A stretch of DNA of 64,000 nt. Source: Ralstonia sp. UBA689 (GTDB lineage: Bacteria; Pseudomonadota; Gammaproteobacteria; Burkholderiales; Burkholderiaceae). The stretch covers positions 91,960 to 155,959 of the forward strand of contig NZ_DBMV01000040.1 in assembly GCF_002298975.1 (NCBI RefSeq), written 5' to 3'. The notes below the pieces were generated by a model that made no database searches, was not told the DNA's origin, and was given only the letters and a program-made list of their open reading frames with translations. The position numbers and the translations under genes are program-made. Of the stretch, positions 9,288-17,466 are shown in pieces. Numbering within the stretch: the stretch's first letter is position 1; every line of letters begins with the position of its first letter.

Positions 9288-10206
9288 CCACCGCCTCGCC
9301 CGCCAGGTGCCGGCGGGCGTTTTCCAGAAAGCGATCCACCGTTGCCTGCACCGACTCCGGCGACCAGCCGGCAACGTGCGGCGTCAGCACGACCTGCTCC
9401 AGGTCCAGCAGCCCGGCGGGCGGCTTCGGTTCACTCTCATACACGTCCAGCCCCGCGCCACCCAGCTTGCCCGCGCGGATGGCTGCTTCCAGGGCTACCG
9501 TGTCCACCACGCTGCCGCGCGCGATGTTTACCACATAGCCGTGCGGCCCCAGCGCTTCCAGAATCGTATGGTTGATCAGGTGCCTGGTCTGCGCGCCGCC
9601 CGGCGTGGCGACGATCAGGAAGTCGGCCCACTCGGCCATGTCCTTCAGCACATTGAAGTAGCGGTACGGCACCCCTTCGCGCGGTGCGCGATTGTGATAG
9701 CCGATCTGCATGTCGAAGCCCGCTGCGCGGCGCGCGATCTGCTGGCCGATGGTGCCCAGCCCGACAATGCCCAGGCGCTTGCCCGAGACGCCGGGCGGCA
9801 GCGGGATGTCGTCGCGCCAGACGCCATCGCGCGTGATGCGGTCAAGCTTCGGGATACCGCGCACCGTGGCCAGCAGCAGGCCGATGGCGTGGTCGGCCAC
9901 ACAGGCATCGTTGGTGCCGGCGCCGTTGGCGACTACGACGCCGCGTGCCCGGGCAGCCTGCACGTCGATGTTCTCGTAACCGGCGCCCAGCGCGCAGGCC
10001 AGTTCCAGCTTGGGCATGGCGGCTATTTCAGCCGCGGTCAGGCCGGTTGAGCCGTTGGTGAGCACGATGCGTACGTTGTGCCCATCGCGGGCGATGGTCG
10101 TATCGCGCTCGGCGCGGGTGGGGGCGTGGATGACGTGGAAATGTTGGCCGATTTGCGCCACGTTGTCGGGCGTCATCGCAATCAGGATCAGCAGCGTCGG
10201 GTGCAT
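9274..10206 (-). CDS. D-2-hydroxyacid dehydrogenase (glyoxylate/hydroxypyruvate reductase type)
   Basis: This 310-residue cytoplasmic NAD(P)-dependent enzyme interconverts 2-keto acids and D-2-hydroxyacids. The Rossmann motif is GLGTIG at residues 149-154. The catalytic set is visible as Arg230 (in NIARGSVVD), Glu259 (in VYESEP) and His277 (in LTPHVAG). The length is near the usual 310-330. The residues after the nucleotide loop (GYHNR) suggest a preference for NADP rather than NAD, as an Asp usually seen in NAD enzymes is missing. No ribosome binding site is obvious before the ATG at 10206; a second ATG at 10176 is possible. No operon partner hints at the physiological substrate. Confidence 0.87.
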   Translation of the reverse strand: MHPTLLILIAMTPDNVAQIGQHFHVIHAPTRAERDTTIARDGHNVRIVLTNGSTGLTAAEIAAMPKLELACALGAGYENIDVQAARARGVVVANGAGTNDACVADHAIGLLLATVRGIPKLDRITRDGVWRDDIPLPPGVSGKRLGIVGLGTIGQQIARRAAGFDMQIGYHNRAPREGVPYRYFNVLKDMAEWADFLIVATPGGAQTRHLINHTILEALGPHGYVVNIARGSVVDTVALEAAIRAGKLGGAGLDVYESEPKPPAGLLDLEQVVLTPHVAGWSPESVQATVDRFLENARRHLAGEAVVSPV

Positions 10207-10468
10207 GGTGAGGAGAAGAGGGGGGGGCGTCGTACGTGGAGGGCAACCAATCTGGTTTGCAGGAAGTGCCGCGCACGGCGCCCGGCGATCATAGCGCGCC
10301 CCTCGTACGATGCGCCGGAAGCCCTGAGCACGGTGCGGTTACACGCCGTTACCAATGAGCAGGTTTGGTTGCACGGGTTAGCAGTGCTGCGGCATAGACT
10401 TTGCGGCGAGAGGTGCATTGCCGCCGGCCGTACGAAGACGGACGGTCCGGACCAGACGCCTCGTCCAC

Positions 10469-11212
10469 ATGACGAGATCAATCATGCAAGCAACGAACAA
10501 GGCGGTACGCACAGGGCGGTGGGTGACAGCGGTGGTACTGGCCGCAGCGGCGGCCGGGCTGACGGGCTGCGTCACTGCGCCGCCTTACACCGGTTATGGC
10601 GCAGGCTATGGCGCGGGCTACGCAGCCGGCAGTTCCACCTACGGTGGCAACTACGGCAACAGCTATGGCGGTACGACCTACAGTTCCGCGCCGGCCAGTG
10701 GCTATGCCAACGGATATGACAACGGCTACAACGGCGGCTATGGCAGCTACGATCCGAATGCGCCCCAGCCTTATCCGCAACCGTATCCATCGCAGCAGCC
10801 GGCGCCGGCGCCCGTGTATTCGCAGCCGAGCTATACCCCATACCCGAGCAACACCGCACCGGCCTACCAGGCGTCAGCCGACAACCGCTATGGCGTGGTC
10901 GAGCGCATCGACGCCGTGCCGGTGCGTGGGCAGCCATCCGGCGTGGGCGCAGTGCTGGGCGGCGTGGTGGGCGGTCTGCTGGGCCACCAGGTGGGCGGCG
11001 GCCGCGGCAACACCGTGGCCACCATCGGCGGGGCGGTGGCCGGGGCCATGGCCGGCAACGCCGTGGAAGGCAATACCGTGGTTGGCCAGACCTACCGCGT
11101 GGTTCTGCGCCTGAACGACAACTCGGTCGCTACGCTCACGCAGAACAATCCGAACGGCCTGCGCCCAGGTGATCGCGCTCGGATTGACAACAACATGGCA
11201 GTGCCTTACTAA
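10469..11212 (+). CDS. Glycine-zipper 2TM outer membrane lipoprotein
   Basis: This predicted lipoprotein has a signal peptide ending in the lipobox LTGC. A low-complexity Tyr/Gly/Ser/Pro/Gln segment follows, rich in short YG and PYP repeats. The C-terminal domain carries a glycine zipper (GAVLGGVVGGLLGHQVGGG, then GGAVAGAMAGNAVEG). The tail QTYRVVLRLNDNSVATLTQ matches the SlyB/Pcp/Rick_17kDa family, which stabilises the outer membrane. Start choice is uncertain: ATG at 10469 and ATG at 10484 both give a good signal peptide and neither has a strong ribosome binding site. The gene stands alone and is followed by a strong inverted repeat. Role: envelope integrity, by family; no partner is visible. 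Confidence 0.82.
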   Translation: MTRSIMQATNKAVRTGRWVTAVVLAAAAAGLTGCVTAPPYTGYGAGYGAGYAAGSSTYGGNYGNSYGGTTYSSAPASGYANGYDNGYNGGYGSYDPNAPQPYPQPYPSQQPAPAPVYSQPSYTPYPSNTAPAYQASADNRYGVVERIDAVPVRGQPSGVGAVLGGVVGGLLGHQVGGGRGNTVATIGGAVAGAMAGNAVEGNTVVGQTYRVVLRLNDNSVATLTQNNPNGLRPGDRARIDNNMAVPY

Positions 11213-11240
11213 GCACTCACCACATCGCCCCCGCATGGGA

Positions 11241-11281
11241 GGCCGGTCCGCTCCAGGCTTCAGCAACGGCGCGGACCGGCC
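11241..11281 (+). terminator. Rho-independent-like hairpin after lipoprotein gene
   Basis: GGCCGGTCCGC at 11241-11251 pairs exactly with GCGGACCGGCC at 11271-11281, an 11-bp GC-rich stem with a 19-base loop. It lies 28 bp after the lipoprotein stop and just before the chemoreceptor remnant. No U tract follows. Confidence 0.5.
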
Positions 11282-11296
11282 GATGTCGCCGTTGCG

Positions 11297-13044
11297 ATGA
11301 CTCGCTTCGACTTCCACGCTCAATCGACTTTCCATCCGTTTCCGACTCAACGCCGCACTGGCGCTGCTTGCCGTGCTGCTGGCCGCCATTGGCACCATCG
11401 GCGTGGTCGGCATGCGCGCGTCTGACGCGACGATTAAAGAGATCTACACCAACCAGCTTGCTTCGCTGGGCTGATCGGCAAGGCGCGGTTGAACGCCGCC
11501 ATTGTTCGTACCACGCTCGATCGCGCGGTGTTCCACATCGACGCGGCTGACGTGCCGGCCACCATCGAGAAGGCCGAGACCTATCGGGCCAAGTCGGACG
11601 ATGCCTGGAAGCGCTACTCGGCGCTGCCCATGAGCGCGGAGGAATCCCGCCTGGCCGCCGAGGTGCAGGCCAAACGCACCGCGCTCTTCCGCGACGGCAT
11701 CGAGCCGCCCATCATCGCGCTGCGCGCGCGTGACGCCGCCGCCGTCGACTCGGCAGTCATCAAGACGATTCCGCCGCTGTCGGTGGCGTTGACTGCCGCT
11801 GCAGACGCGCTTGACCGCAGCCAAACCGAACAGGCCACTGCGGCCTATGAAGCCGCAGTGGCCCGATCGCACAATTTCCTGATGCCGACCATTGGCGCGA
11901 TCGTGGTGGGGATTGCCGCTGCGCTGGGCTGTGCCTTCGGCCTGCACCGCGCGATCTGCGTGCCGCTGTCGCACATGCTCGGCCACTTTGGCGAGATCGC
12001 ACGCGGCAACCTGACCGAGCACGTCACGGTCACCAGCCAGGACGAGATGGGCGCGCTCACCCAGGGCCTCATCGACATGCAGCGCGGCCTGATCCGCACC
12101 ATCGAGACCATGCGCGGCGGCAGCGACTCGATCGCCAGCGCGACCAAGCAGATCGCCGCCGGCAACATGGACTTGTCGCAGCGCACGGAAAAACAGGCCA
12201 GCTCGCTGGAGGAGACCGCCTCCAGCATGGAAGAGCTGACCAGCATCGTGAAGCAGAGCGCCGACAACGCGCGCCAGGCAGCCAGCTTGCCGGCAACGCA
12301 TCGGACATCGCCGTCAAGGGCGGCGAGGTGGTGGGCCGGGTCATCGAAACGATGTCTGGCATCAACGACAGCAGCAAGAAGATTGCCGACATCATCGGCG
12401 TGATCGAAGGCATTGCCTTTCAGACCAACATCCTGGCGCTGAATGCCACCGTGGAAGCCGCACGCGCTGGTGAGCAGGGCCGCGGTTTTGCCGTGGTGGC
12501 AGGCGAGGTGCGCAGCCTGGCGCAGCGCAGCGCGACGGCCGCCAAGGAGATCAAGGAACTCATCAGCGATTCGGTCGACCGCGTTGAAAATGGCTCGACC
12601 CTGGTGACGGAAGCCGGCGGGGTCATCGACGAGGTGGAGGTGGCCGTCAAGCGCGTGACCGACATCATGTGCGAGATCAGCGCTGCCTCTGACGAACAGA
12701 GCGCGGGCATCGAGCAGGTCAACCAGACTGTCACGCGGATGGACGAGGTGACGCAGCAGAACGCGGCGCTGGTCGAAGAGGCGGCCACCGCGGTGCCAGC
12801 GCCGAAAGCCTCTGCCACTGTGTCGTCCGCGTCCGGCACCGTTGCCAATCTGGCGCCGTGCAAGGCTGCCGTGACAACAGCGCCTGCGACGCCTGCACTG
12901 CGCGCTGCGCGCAAGCTCGCCGCAGCGCCTGCGAAGCAAGTTCCCGCCCCATCGGCAGCTTCTGCCGTGACAACCGAATCCGATCCGATCAAGCTTGCCC
13001 TGGCTGCGGTCTCCAGCGACGCATGCGATTGGGAGCAGTTCTGA
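11297..13044 (+). pseudogene. Methyl-accepting chemotaxis protein, frame-disrupted
   Basis: The region encodes a chemoreceptor of about 580 codons in three reading frames. The N-terminal transmembrane helix (RLNAALALLAVLLAAIGTIG) is in one frame and stops at TGA after ASLG. The sensory domain continues in a second frame (LIGKARLNAAIVRTTLDR), needing one extra C near 11473. The HAMP and first methylation helix run to ARQAASL; the signalling tip (IGVIEGIAFQTNILALNATVEAARAGEQGRGFAVVAGEVRSLAQRSA) is in a third frame, needing one extra G near 12290; that tip is the universal MCP hairpin. The start is also odd: the ATG at 11297 is one base out of frame with the first helix. All lesions lie at GG or CC pairs. 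The gene is either a real pseudogene or contains sequencing errors; an intact protein would be a Tar/Tsr-like receptor. Confidence 0.85.
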
Positions 13045-13073
13045 CGCCCGCGCCCGCGCGCTAGTCCTCGCAA

Positions 13074-13092
13074 GCCGCGCTTCGAGCGCGGC
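13074..13092 (+). terminator. Hairpin after chemoreceptor
   Basis: GCCGCGCT, loop TCG, AGCGCGGC form a perfect 8-bp stem 29 bp after the chemoreceptor stop. It is followed by TTCGTGTTT, a weak T-rich run. Likely transcription terminator. Confidence 0.6.
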
Positions 13093-13899
13093 TTCGTGTT
13101 TCAGCGCTGCAACGTATCCGCGCAGGTTGGCGAGACCGCTTTTGCCGATAAAGCGGTCAGGCTCGCATCGGCCGGAGGCAATCTCACTATCGTGCCGAAT
13201 CGCGTGGGGTGCGTCTGGGCGGGCCATCGCCCCTGTGAGCTTCCCGTGTTCGGCAAAGCGTTGTGCGACAAGGCCTTGTCTGGTCACAACACTTTTGCTA
13301 CGCGACGCGAGCGGCAACGCATGTGCGAGCCGCGCAAATTGAGCCACCCGCGCGCCTAAGCCGAATCTCCGGCGCCTGACGGCTCAACACTTCCATCGTT
13401 TGTAGGGCGGCCAAATCGGCTGCGTGGACGAGTGTCGCGCGCCGCCGATATGCATGGCATGCCGTGACCATGATCGCCGCATCGCTACCGAGTTCAGCTT
13501 TCGTTCACTCGTGCAACATCTCGGCGCGCATGTAGCCTGCTCGGATGCTCGTGCTGGAAGCCGCATCGCTTAACAGCGCGGCTTCGCAGACATTGGCACA
13601 GTCCTCGCGTTCTTTCTCGCAGCAAGCGAGGCGGGGAACAACGCATCGACAGCCATCGTCGCGCAGGCGGTGGTGCCTGATGTCGCATCTCAAGCCATTG
13701 GGTTCACCCGCTCGAAAAATCAAATGGGGTAGCCATGAGCACCAATGTGCAAGGTGGGGGAAGGATCGCGTACGGCTCGGACGCCGGTAGAGGGCGCCGT
13801 GTGTCGCGCGTCAAGGGCTTTCATCCAGATGCTTCTGGCGGGACTCCACTGTGAGCGCAGTCATGGTTGGGCACAAGCTGACACTGGAGACCCTTCAAC
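13093..13899. other. 800-bp stretch without a recognisable gene
   Basis: Short open frames occur on both strands, but none has a recognisable domain, good start or codon pattern like the neighbours. The stretch separates the broken chemoreceptor from the polysaccharide cluster and probably holds that cluster's promoter, which I could not place. The first downstream gene has a GGAGAC ribosome binding site just before 13900. Confidence 0.5.
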
Positions 13900-15144
13900 A
13901 TGCGTAAAGCTCTCGCCGTATTCGGAACCCGCCCCGAAGCCATCAAGATGGCGCCGCTGATTCACCGGCTACGCAACTCATCCGCTTTCGACCTGCGGGT
14001 GTGCGTGACAGGCCAGCATCGGCAAATGCTGGATCAAGTGCTCGAGCTTTTCGAGATCGTTCCGGATTTCGATCTCAATGTCATCAGTAACGGGCAGAGC
14101 TTGACCGACATCACAACCAGGGTGCTGTCCGGTGTGCATGCCGTGCTCGACCAATACATGCCGGACGTGTTGCTCGTCCATGGCGATACCACCACGACGC
14201 TGGCGGCCACACTCGCCGGGTTCTACCGCAACGTTTCGATCGGACATGTCGAGGCGGGGCTGCGCACGGGCAACCTGGGCGCCCCCTGGCCCGAAGAAAT
14301 GAACCGACGCGTGACGGACATCATGGCGTCGTGGCATTTCGCCCCCACGAAGCAGGCGCTGAAAACGTTGTTGGGCGAAGGTGTCAATCCGATACGGATC
14401 AGCCTCACCGGCAACACCGGTATCGACGCGCTGCTCCAGATCAAGCAACGCATCGATACGGATGCGCTGATCCGCACCAGGCTGTTGCGCAGCTATCCGT
14501 TTCTCGACGAGGCTCGCCGGTTGGTGCTGGTGACAGGACATCGGCGGGAGAATTTCGGAGAGCCGTTCGCTCGATTCTGTACGGCACTGCGCAGGCTGGC
14601 AGATCGGAACGATGACATCCAGATCGTTTATCCCGTTCACCTGAATCCTCTGGTGCGCGCGCCGGTCAACGCCATCTTGAACGGGCATCCCAGCATTCAC
14701 CTGATTGGGCCGCAGGAATATCTCCCGTTTGTGTTCCTGATGTCGACGGCCTATCTGATCGTGACCGATTCCGGCGGGATTCAGGAAGAGGCGCCGGCCC
14801 TGGGCAAACCGGTTCTTGTGACGCGCGAAACGACCGAGCGCCCGGAAGCCATTGCAGCCGGTACCGCGCGACTGGTCGGCACCGACACAAACCGGATCGT
14901 CGCTGCGGTCGAGCATCTGCTCAAAGACCGTGACGAATACGCCCGCATGTCTCGGGCACACAACCCGTTTGGTGACGGTCATGCAAGTGAGCGGATCGTC
15001 AGTGTTCTGCAGGGACGGCACCCGGATGAAGACATCCGCGTCCACCAATTTGATGCGCAGGCAGGAAAGCCGAATTGCAGGCGCACAGGCCCGCGCGCTG
15101 TTCGCCTGCCCGGTCAGGCTGAAATCTGGAGGAAGGGATCATGA
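13900..15144 (+). CDS. wecB: UDP-N-acetylglucosamine 2-epimerase (non-hydrolysing)
   Basis: This 414-residue cytoplasmic enzyme interconverts UDP-GlcNAc and UDP-ManNAc. Family blocks are clear from the start: FGTRPEAIKMAPLI at residues 8-21, VTGQHRQMLDQ, LVHGDTTTTLAATLAGF, then GHVEAGLRTG. Later come ILVTGHRRENFGE-like and TDSGGIQEEAPALGKPVLV with RETTERPEA. The length is slightly above the usual 370-390, with an unconserved C-terminal tail of about 35 residues. It opens an eight-gene same-strand cluster and overlaps the next gene by 4 bp (ATGA). No UDP-ManNAc dehydrogenase gene accompanies it, so the likely product used by the cluster is UDP-ManNAc itself and not ManNAcA. Confidence 0.92.
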   Translation: MRKALAVFGTRPEAIKMAPLIHRLRNSSAFDLRVCVTGQHRQMLDQVLELFEIVPDFDLNVISNGQSLTDITTRVLSGVHAVLDQYMPDVLLVHGDTTTTLAATLAGFYRNVSIGHVEAGLRTGNLGAPWPEEMNRRVTDIMASWHFAPTKQALKTLLGEGVNPIRISLTGNTGIDALLQIKQRIDTDALIRTRLLRSYPFLDEARRLVLVTGHRRENFGEPFARFCTALRRLADRNDDIQIVYPVHLNPLVRAPVNAILNGHPSIHLIGPQEYLPFVFLMSTAYLIVTDSGGIQEEAPALGKPVLVTRETTERPEAIAAGTARLVGTDTNRIVAAVEHLLKDRDEYARMSRAHNPFGDGHASERIVSVLQGRHPDEDIRVHQFDAQAGKPNCRRTGPRAVRLPGQAEIWRKGS

Positions 15145-15476
15145 AGGCAATAACCATAGCGGCAGCAGCGATCTGTGTTGCCGGTGCACTGGCTTCAGCA
15201 GGAGCTGCCGGCGCCGATGCGCTGTCGAAAGAGGCGTCGGAGGCGATGTCGGGGCCAACCATGTATCTGCCGGCAAACCCATCGAATCCAGGTGGGGTCA
15301 AGGGCTACGACCATGGCAGGCAGTTTGATTTCAACGTCGAAGACGAAAACCCCGCCAAGATCAGGGCGCTGCAGCACCAGTTCAAGAAGACCATGCCCAA
15401 GCATGCGGTGGTTGGTCAAAAGGTCAAGTCGGGCAGCTACAAACTGGCTCCGGTTCATGACTCCGGTTCGAATTAG
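15141..15476 (+). CDS. Small secreted protein of unknown function
   Basis: This 111-residue protein has a clear Sec signal peptide (about residues 1-25, AGALASAGAAGADA) and a hydrophilic, mostly charged mature part. I do not recognise a domain. The start codon overlaps the stop of the epimerase gene (ATGA), and a GGAGGAAGG-like site lies just upstream, so the two are translationally coupled. Location in the polysaccharide cluster suggests a periplasmic accessory role. Mature blocks of note are GYDHGRQFDFNVEDENPAK and FKKTMPKHAVVGQKVKSG, which have no known catalytic pattern. No lipobox is present. Confidence 0.75.
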   Translation: MKAITIAAAAICVAGALASAGAAGADALSKEASEAMSGPTMYLPANPSNPGGVKGYDHGRQFDFNVEDENPAKIRALQHQFKKTMPKHAVVGQKVKSGSYKLAPVHDSGSN

Positions 15477-15533
15477 TTTTTCCTTTCTGGCTTCGCGCCG
15501 TTTCGTGGTTGAGACGGGCGGTCGGAGGTAGGT

Positions 15534-15547
15534 GCACCCCGGGGTGC
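15534..15547. repeat. Perfect 14-bp palindrome inside the polysaccharide cluster
   Basis: GCACCCCGGGGTGC is self-complementary with no loop and lies in the 134-bp gap between the small secreted protein and the deacetylase-like gene. It could be a protein-binding site or part of an attenuator; no U tract follows. This is the largest gap but one in the cluster, so differential expression of the downstream genes is possible. Confidence 0.4.
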
Positions 15548-15610
15548 TTGCTTGGATAGGCAGCGATGCCTGGCACGCCCCAATGAATTCCATCGTGTTT
15601 GGAGGCAACC

Positions 15611-17434
15611 GTGTTCCGAAATCTCTGTTCCATGCTGACACGACTCGGTGTCCTGGCATTAACGGTCCTGGTCTTGGCTACGCCTGCACCAGCCCGCGCC
15701 GCCACCAATCAAATCGCCATGTTGGTGCCGGATACGTTCTCGCCGACCGATCCGCGTGTGACAGCGTGGCTCGACGCCGCGTTAGAGGAAGGCCTGCAGA
15801 TCACCCTGGTCACAGATACACAGTTTCTTCAGGGTGTCACGCCCGCACAGTTCCCGGGGGTGATCCTGCCCGATATGGTGCACCCGAATGCCAGCGATTC
15901 CTTGGTCGCCGCAGTCGAGACCTACGCGAACCAGGGTGGCAAGGTCATGCTGGTATATGACTTCGGAGCGCTGACGACCACGGGCTTCTATTCGGCAGGG
16001 CAAAGCCGGTTCAGCAACCTCGCTGGGGTTTCCTATGTGCTCTACGACACGTTGCTGGGCAACATGATCGGACTCGGGCCGGTCACGGGGTTGAGCAGCA
16101 CGTTGCGCACGATCCAGGTCCCTCCGGGGAAATCAATGGCCTGGACGACGACATCTTCAACGGATCCGGTCGAGGGCATTTCGGGCTACGTTTATGGCTT
16201 CCTGACGTACCCAAGTTTCGTGACGCAAGGTACCTACGCCGGAACCACCATGCTGACTTCACCCAACTTCGGGCTCGTGGCTGGTTTGCGGAATTTCGGC
16301 GCAGGGCAAGTGCTGTTCGTCAATACGCCTCTCACTTACCTCAAGGGACAGACCGACGGCATGTTGATGCACGGATTCCTGCGCTATTTCGGCAGCAACA
16401 TGATGCAAATGCCGCGGCTGTCGGCACAACCCAAGGGCATGGCAGGCTTTGTGCTCAACATGCACTTTTGCGCTGAAGACCAGATCGCTCCGGCCTATAA
16501 ACTCAAAAGCTGGGGGATCTTCAAGAATAACGGCCCGTTCTCGATCGTGATTACAGCCGGTCCTGATCAAATCACGTTCGGCGATGGTCTCGGGATCAAT
16601 CTGTCGCAGAACCTGACGGCTCAGTCACTGGTGCAATACCTCCTCGCCAAGGGGCACGTCATTGGCAATCATGGCGGCTGGATCCACGACTACTGGGGCG
16701 ACAACGCCAGCGAAACCAACGCGTCCACGTTCACGCAGTACCTCGTCCTGAACAAACAGTCGGTGGAAGCCGTGACGGGCAGACCGACCGTTGAGTACGC
16801 CGCGCCACAAGGCAATACGCCGCAATGGTCGATCGACTGGCTCGAATCGAATGGCAACAGTGGCTATTACTTCGTGGGGCATACCGGCATGGCGCCCACA
16901 CGCAGCTATCGCAACGGTGCGTTGCTGAACCAGACGATCCGCGCTTTCCCGGTGATGCCGTTCGGAAAGTACGCGACGTTTGAGGAATTTGAGGAATTCA
17001 AGGTGCCCACAACCAGCATCATCAATTGGTACAGCCAGTTGATGGACTTTGTGGTGAAGAATCGGACCAGCCGGCTGATTTACATGCACCCGCTCGGCGC
17101 CGTGGACTATCCGACCGTTCTCAGTGCGCTGTTCACGAAAGCCACGACGTATAAGTCGGCGGGTCTATTCAACTGGTACACGATGGACACCCTGTCCAAG
17201 TTCTCGCAGCGGCGGCAGCAAACTGCCTGGACAGCCACCGATACAGGCAATGCGTGGCAATTCCAGGCGAGCAATGCTGCAGGGTTGGTCGATCAGACCT
17301 GGGTATTGCCAATGTCGGCTTATAACCAGCCAGTCGTGACCCAAGGCGTGGCAACGGTGACGTGGGATACGACCAACTGGCTGGTGACGGCAGGTGCAGG
17401 CAACTCTCTGACATTCATCAGCGGTAAGCATTAA
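15611..17434 (+). CDS. Secreted polysaccharide deacetylase-like protein
   Basis: This is a roughly 607-residue exported protein. I start at the GTG at 15611 because GGAGG lies 5 bases upstream; this gives a proper signal peptide ending TPAPARA. The N-terminal 200 residues look like a glutamine-amidotransferase-fold domain (AMLVPDTFSPTDPRVTAWLD, then GGKVMLVYDFGAL). The central part resembles the NodB/CE4 fold: VIGNHGGWIHDYWGD recalls the metal-binding HxxxH motif, though the His spacing here is one residue longer, and a clear TFDD motif is missing. A late LIYMHPLGA block would supply the last His. The C-terminus is beta-rich. Likely role: periplasmic de-N-acetylation or binding of the polymer. 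Activity is not certain because of the altered motif. Confidence 0.68.
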   Translation: MFRNLCSMLTRLGVLALTVLVLATPAPARAATNQIAMLVPDTFSPTDPRVTAWLDAALEEGLQITLVTDTQFLQGVTPAQFPGVILPDMVHPNASDSLVAAVETYANQGGKVMLVYDFGALTTTGFYSAGQSRFSNLAGVSYVLYDTLLGNMIGLGPVTGLSSTLRTIQVPPGKSMAWTTTSSTDPVEGISGYVYGFLTYPSFVTQGTYAGTTMLTSPNFGLVAGLRNFGAGQVLFVNTPLTYLKGQTDGMLMHGFLRYFGSNMMQMPRLSAQPKGMAGFVLNMHFCAEDQIAPAYKLKSWGIFKNNGPFSIVITAGPDQITFGDGLGINLSQNLTAQSLVQYLLAKGHVIGNHGGWIHDYWGDNASETNASTFTQYLVLNKQSVEAVTGRPTVEYAAPQGNTPQWSIDWLESNGNSGYYFVGHTGMAPTRSYRNGALLNQTIRAFPVMPFGKYATFEEFEEFKVPTTSIINWYSQLMDFVVKNRTSRLIYMHPLGAVDYPTVLSALFTKATTYKSAGLFNWYTMDTLSKFSQRRQQTAWTATDTGNAWQFQASNAAGLVDQTWVLPMSAYNQPVVTQGVATVTWDTTNWLVTAGAGNSLTFISGKH

Positions 17435-17466
17435 CACCAGACGAGAGCGCAAGAAGGGGGGCAGTG

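Noticed and set aside
10210..10218. A run of G before the dehydrogenase start, suggesting phase variation
   Set aside because: It lies upstream of the minus-strand start and outside any supported coding frame; no sign that its length would switch a gene.
11845..13347. A 500-codon frame on the minus strand opposite the chemoreceptor
   Set aside because: It is the antisense shadow of a real coding region, is rich in Arg and His and has no recognisable domain.
13096..13359. An 87-codon plus-strand frame after the chemoreceptor with several Cys
   Set aside because: No ribosome binding site and no domain; it starts just after a terminator hairpin. Long chance frames are common at this GC content.
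13592..13607. A sigma-54-like sequence (TGGCAC then TCGC) about 300 bp before the polysaccharide cluster
   Set aside because: The -12 element differs from TTGC, the distance to the first gene is large and no enhancer-binding regulator gene is near. Chance match.
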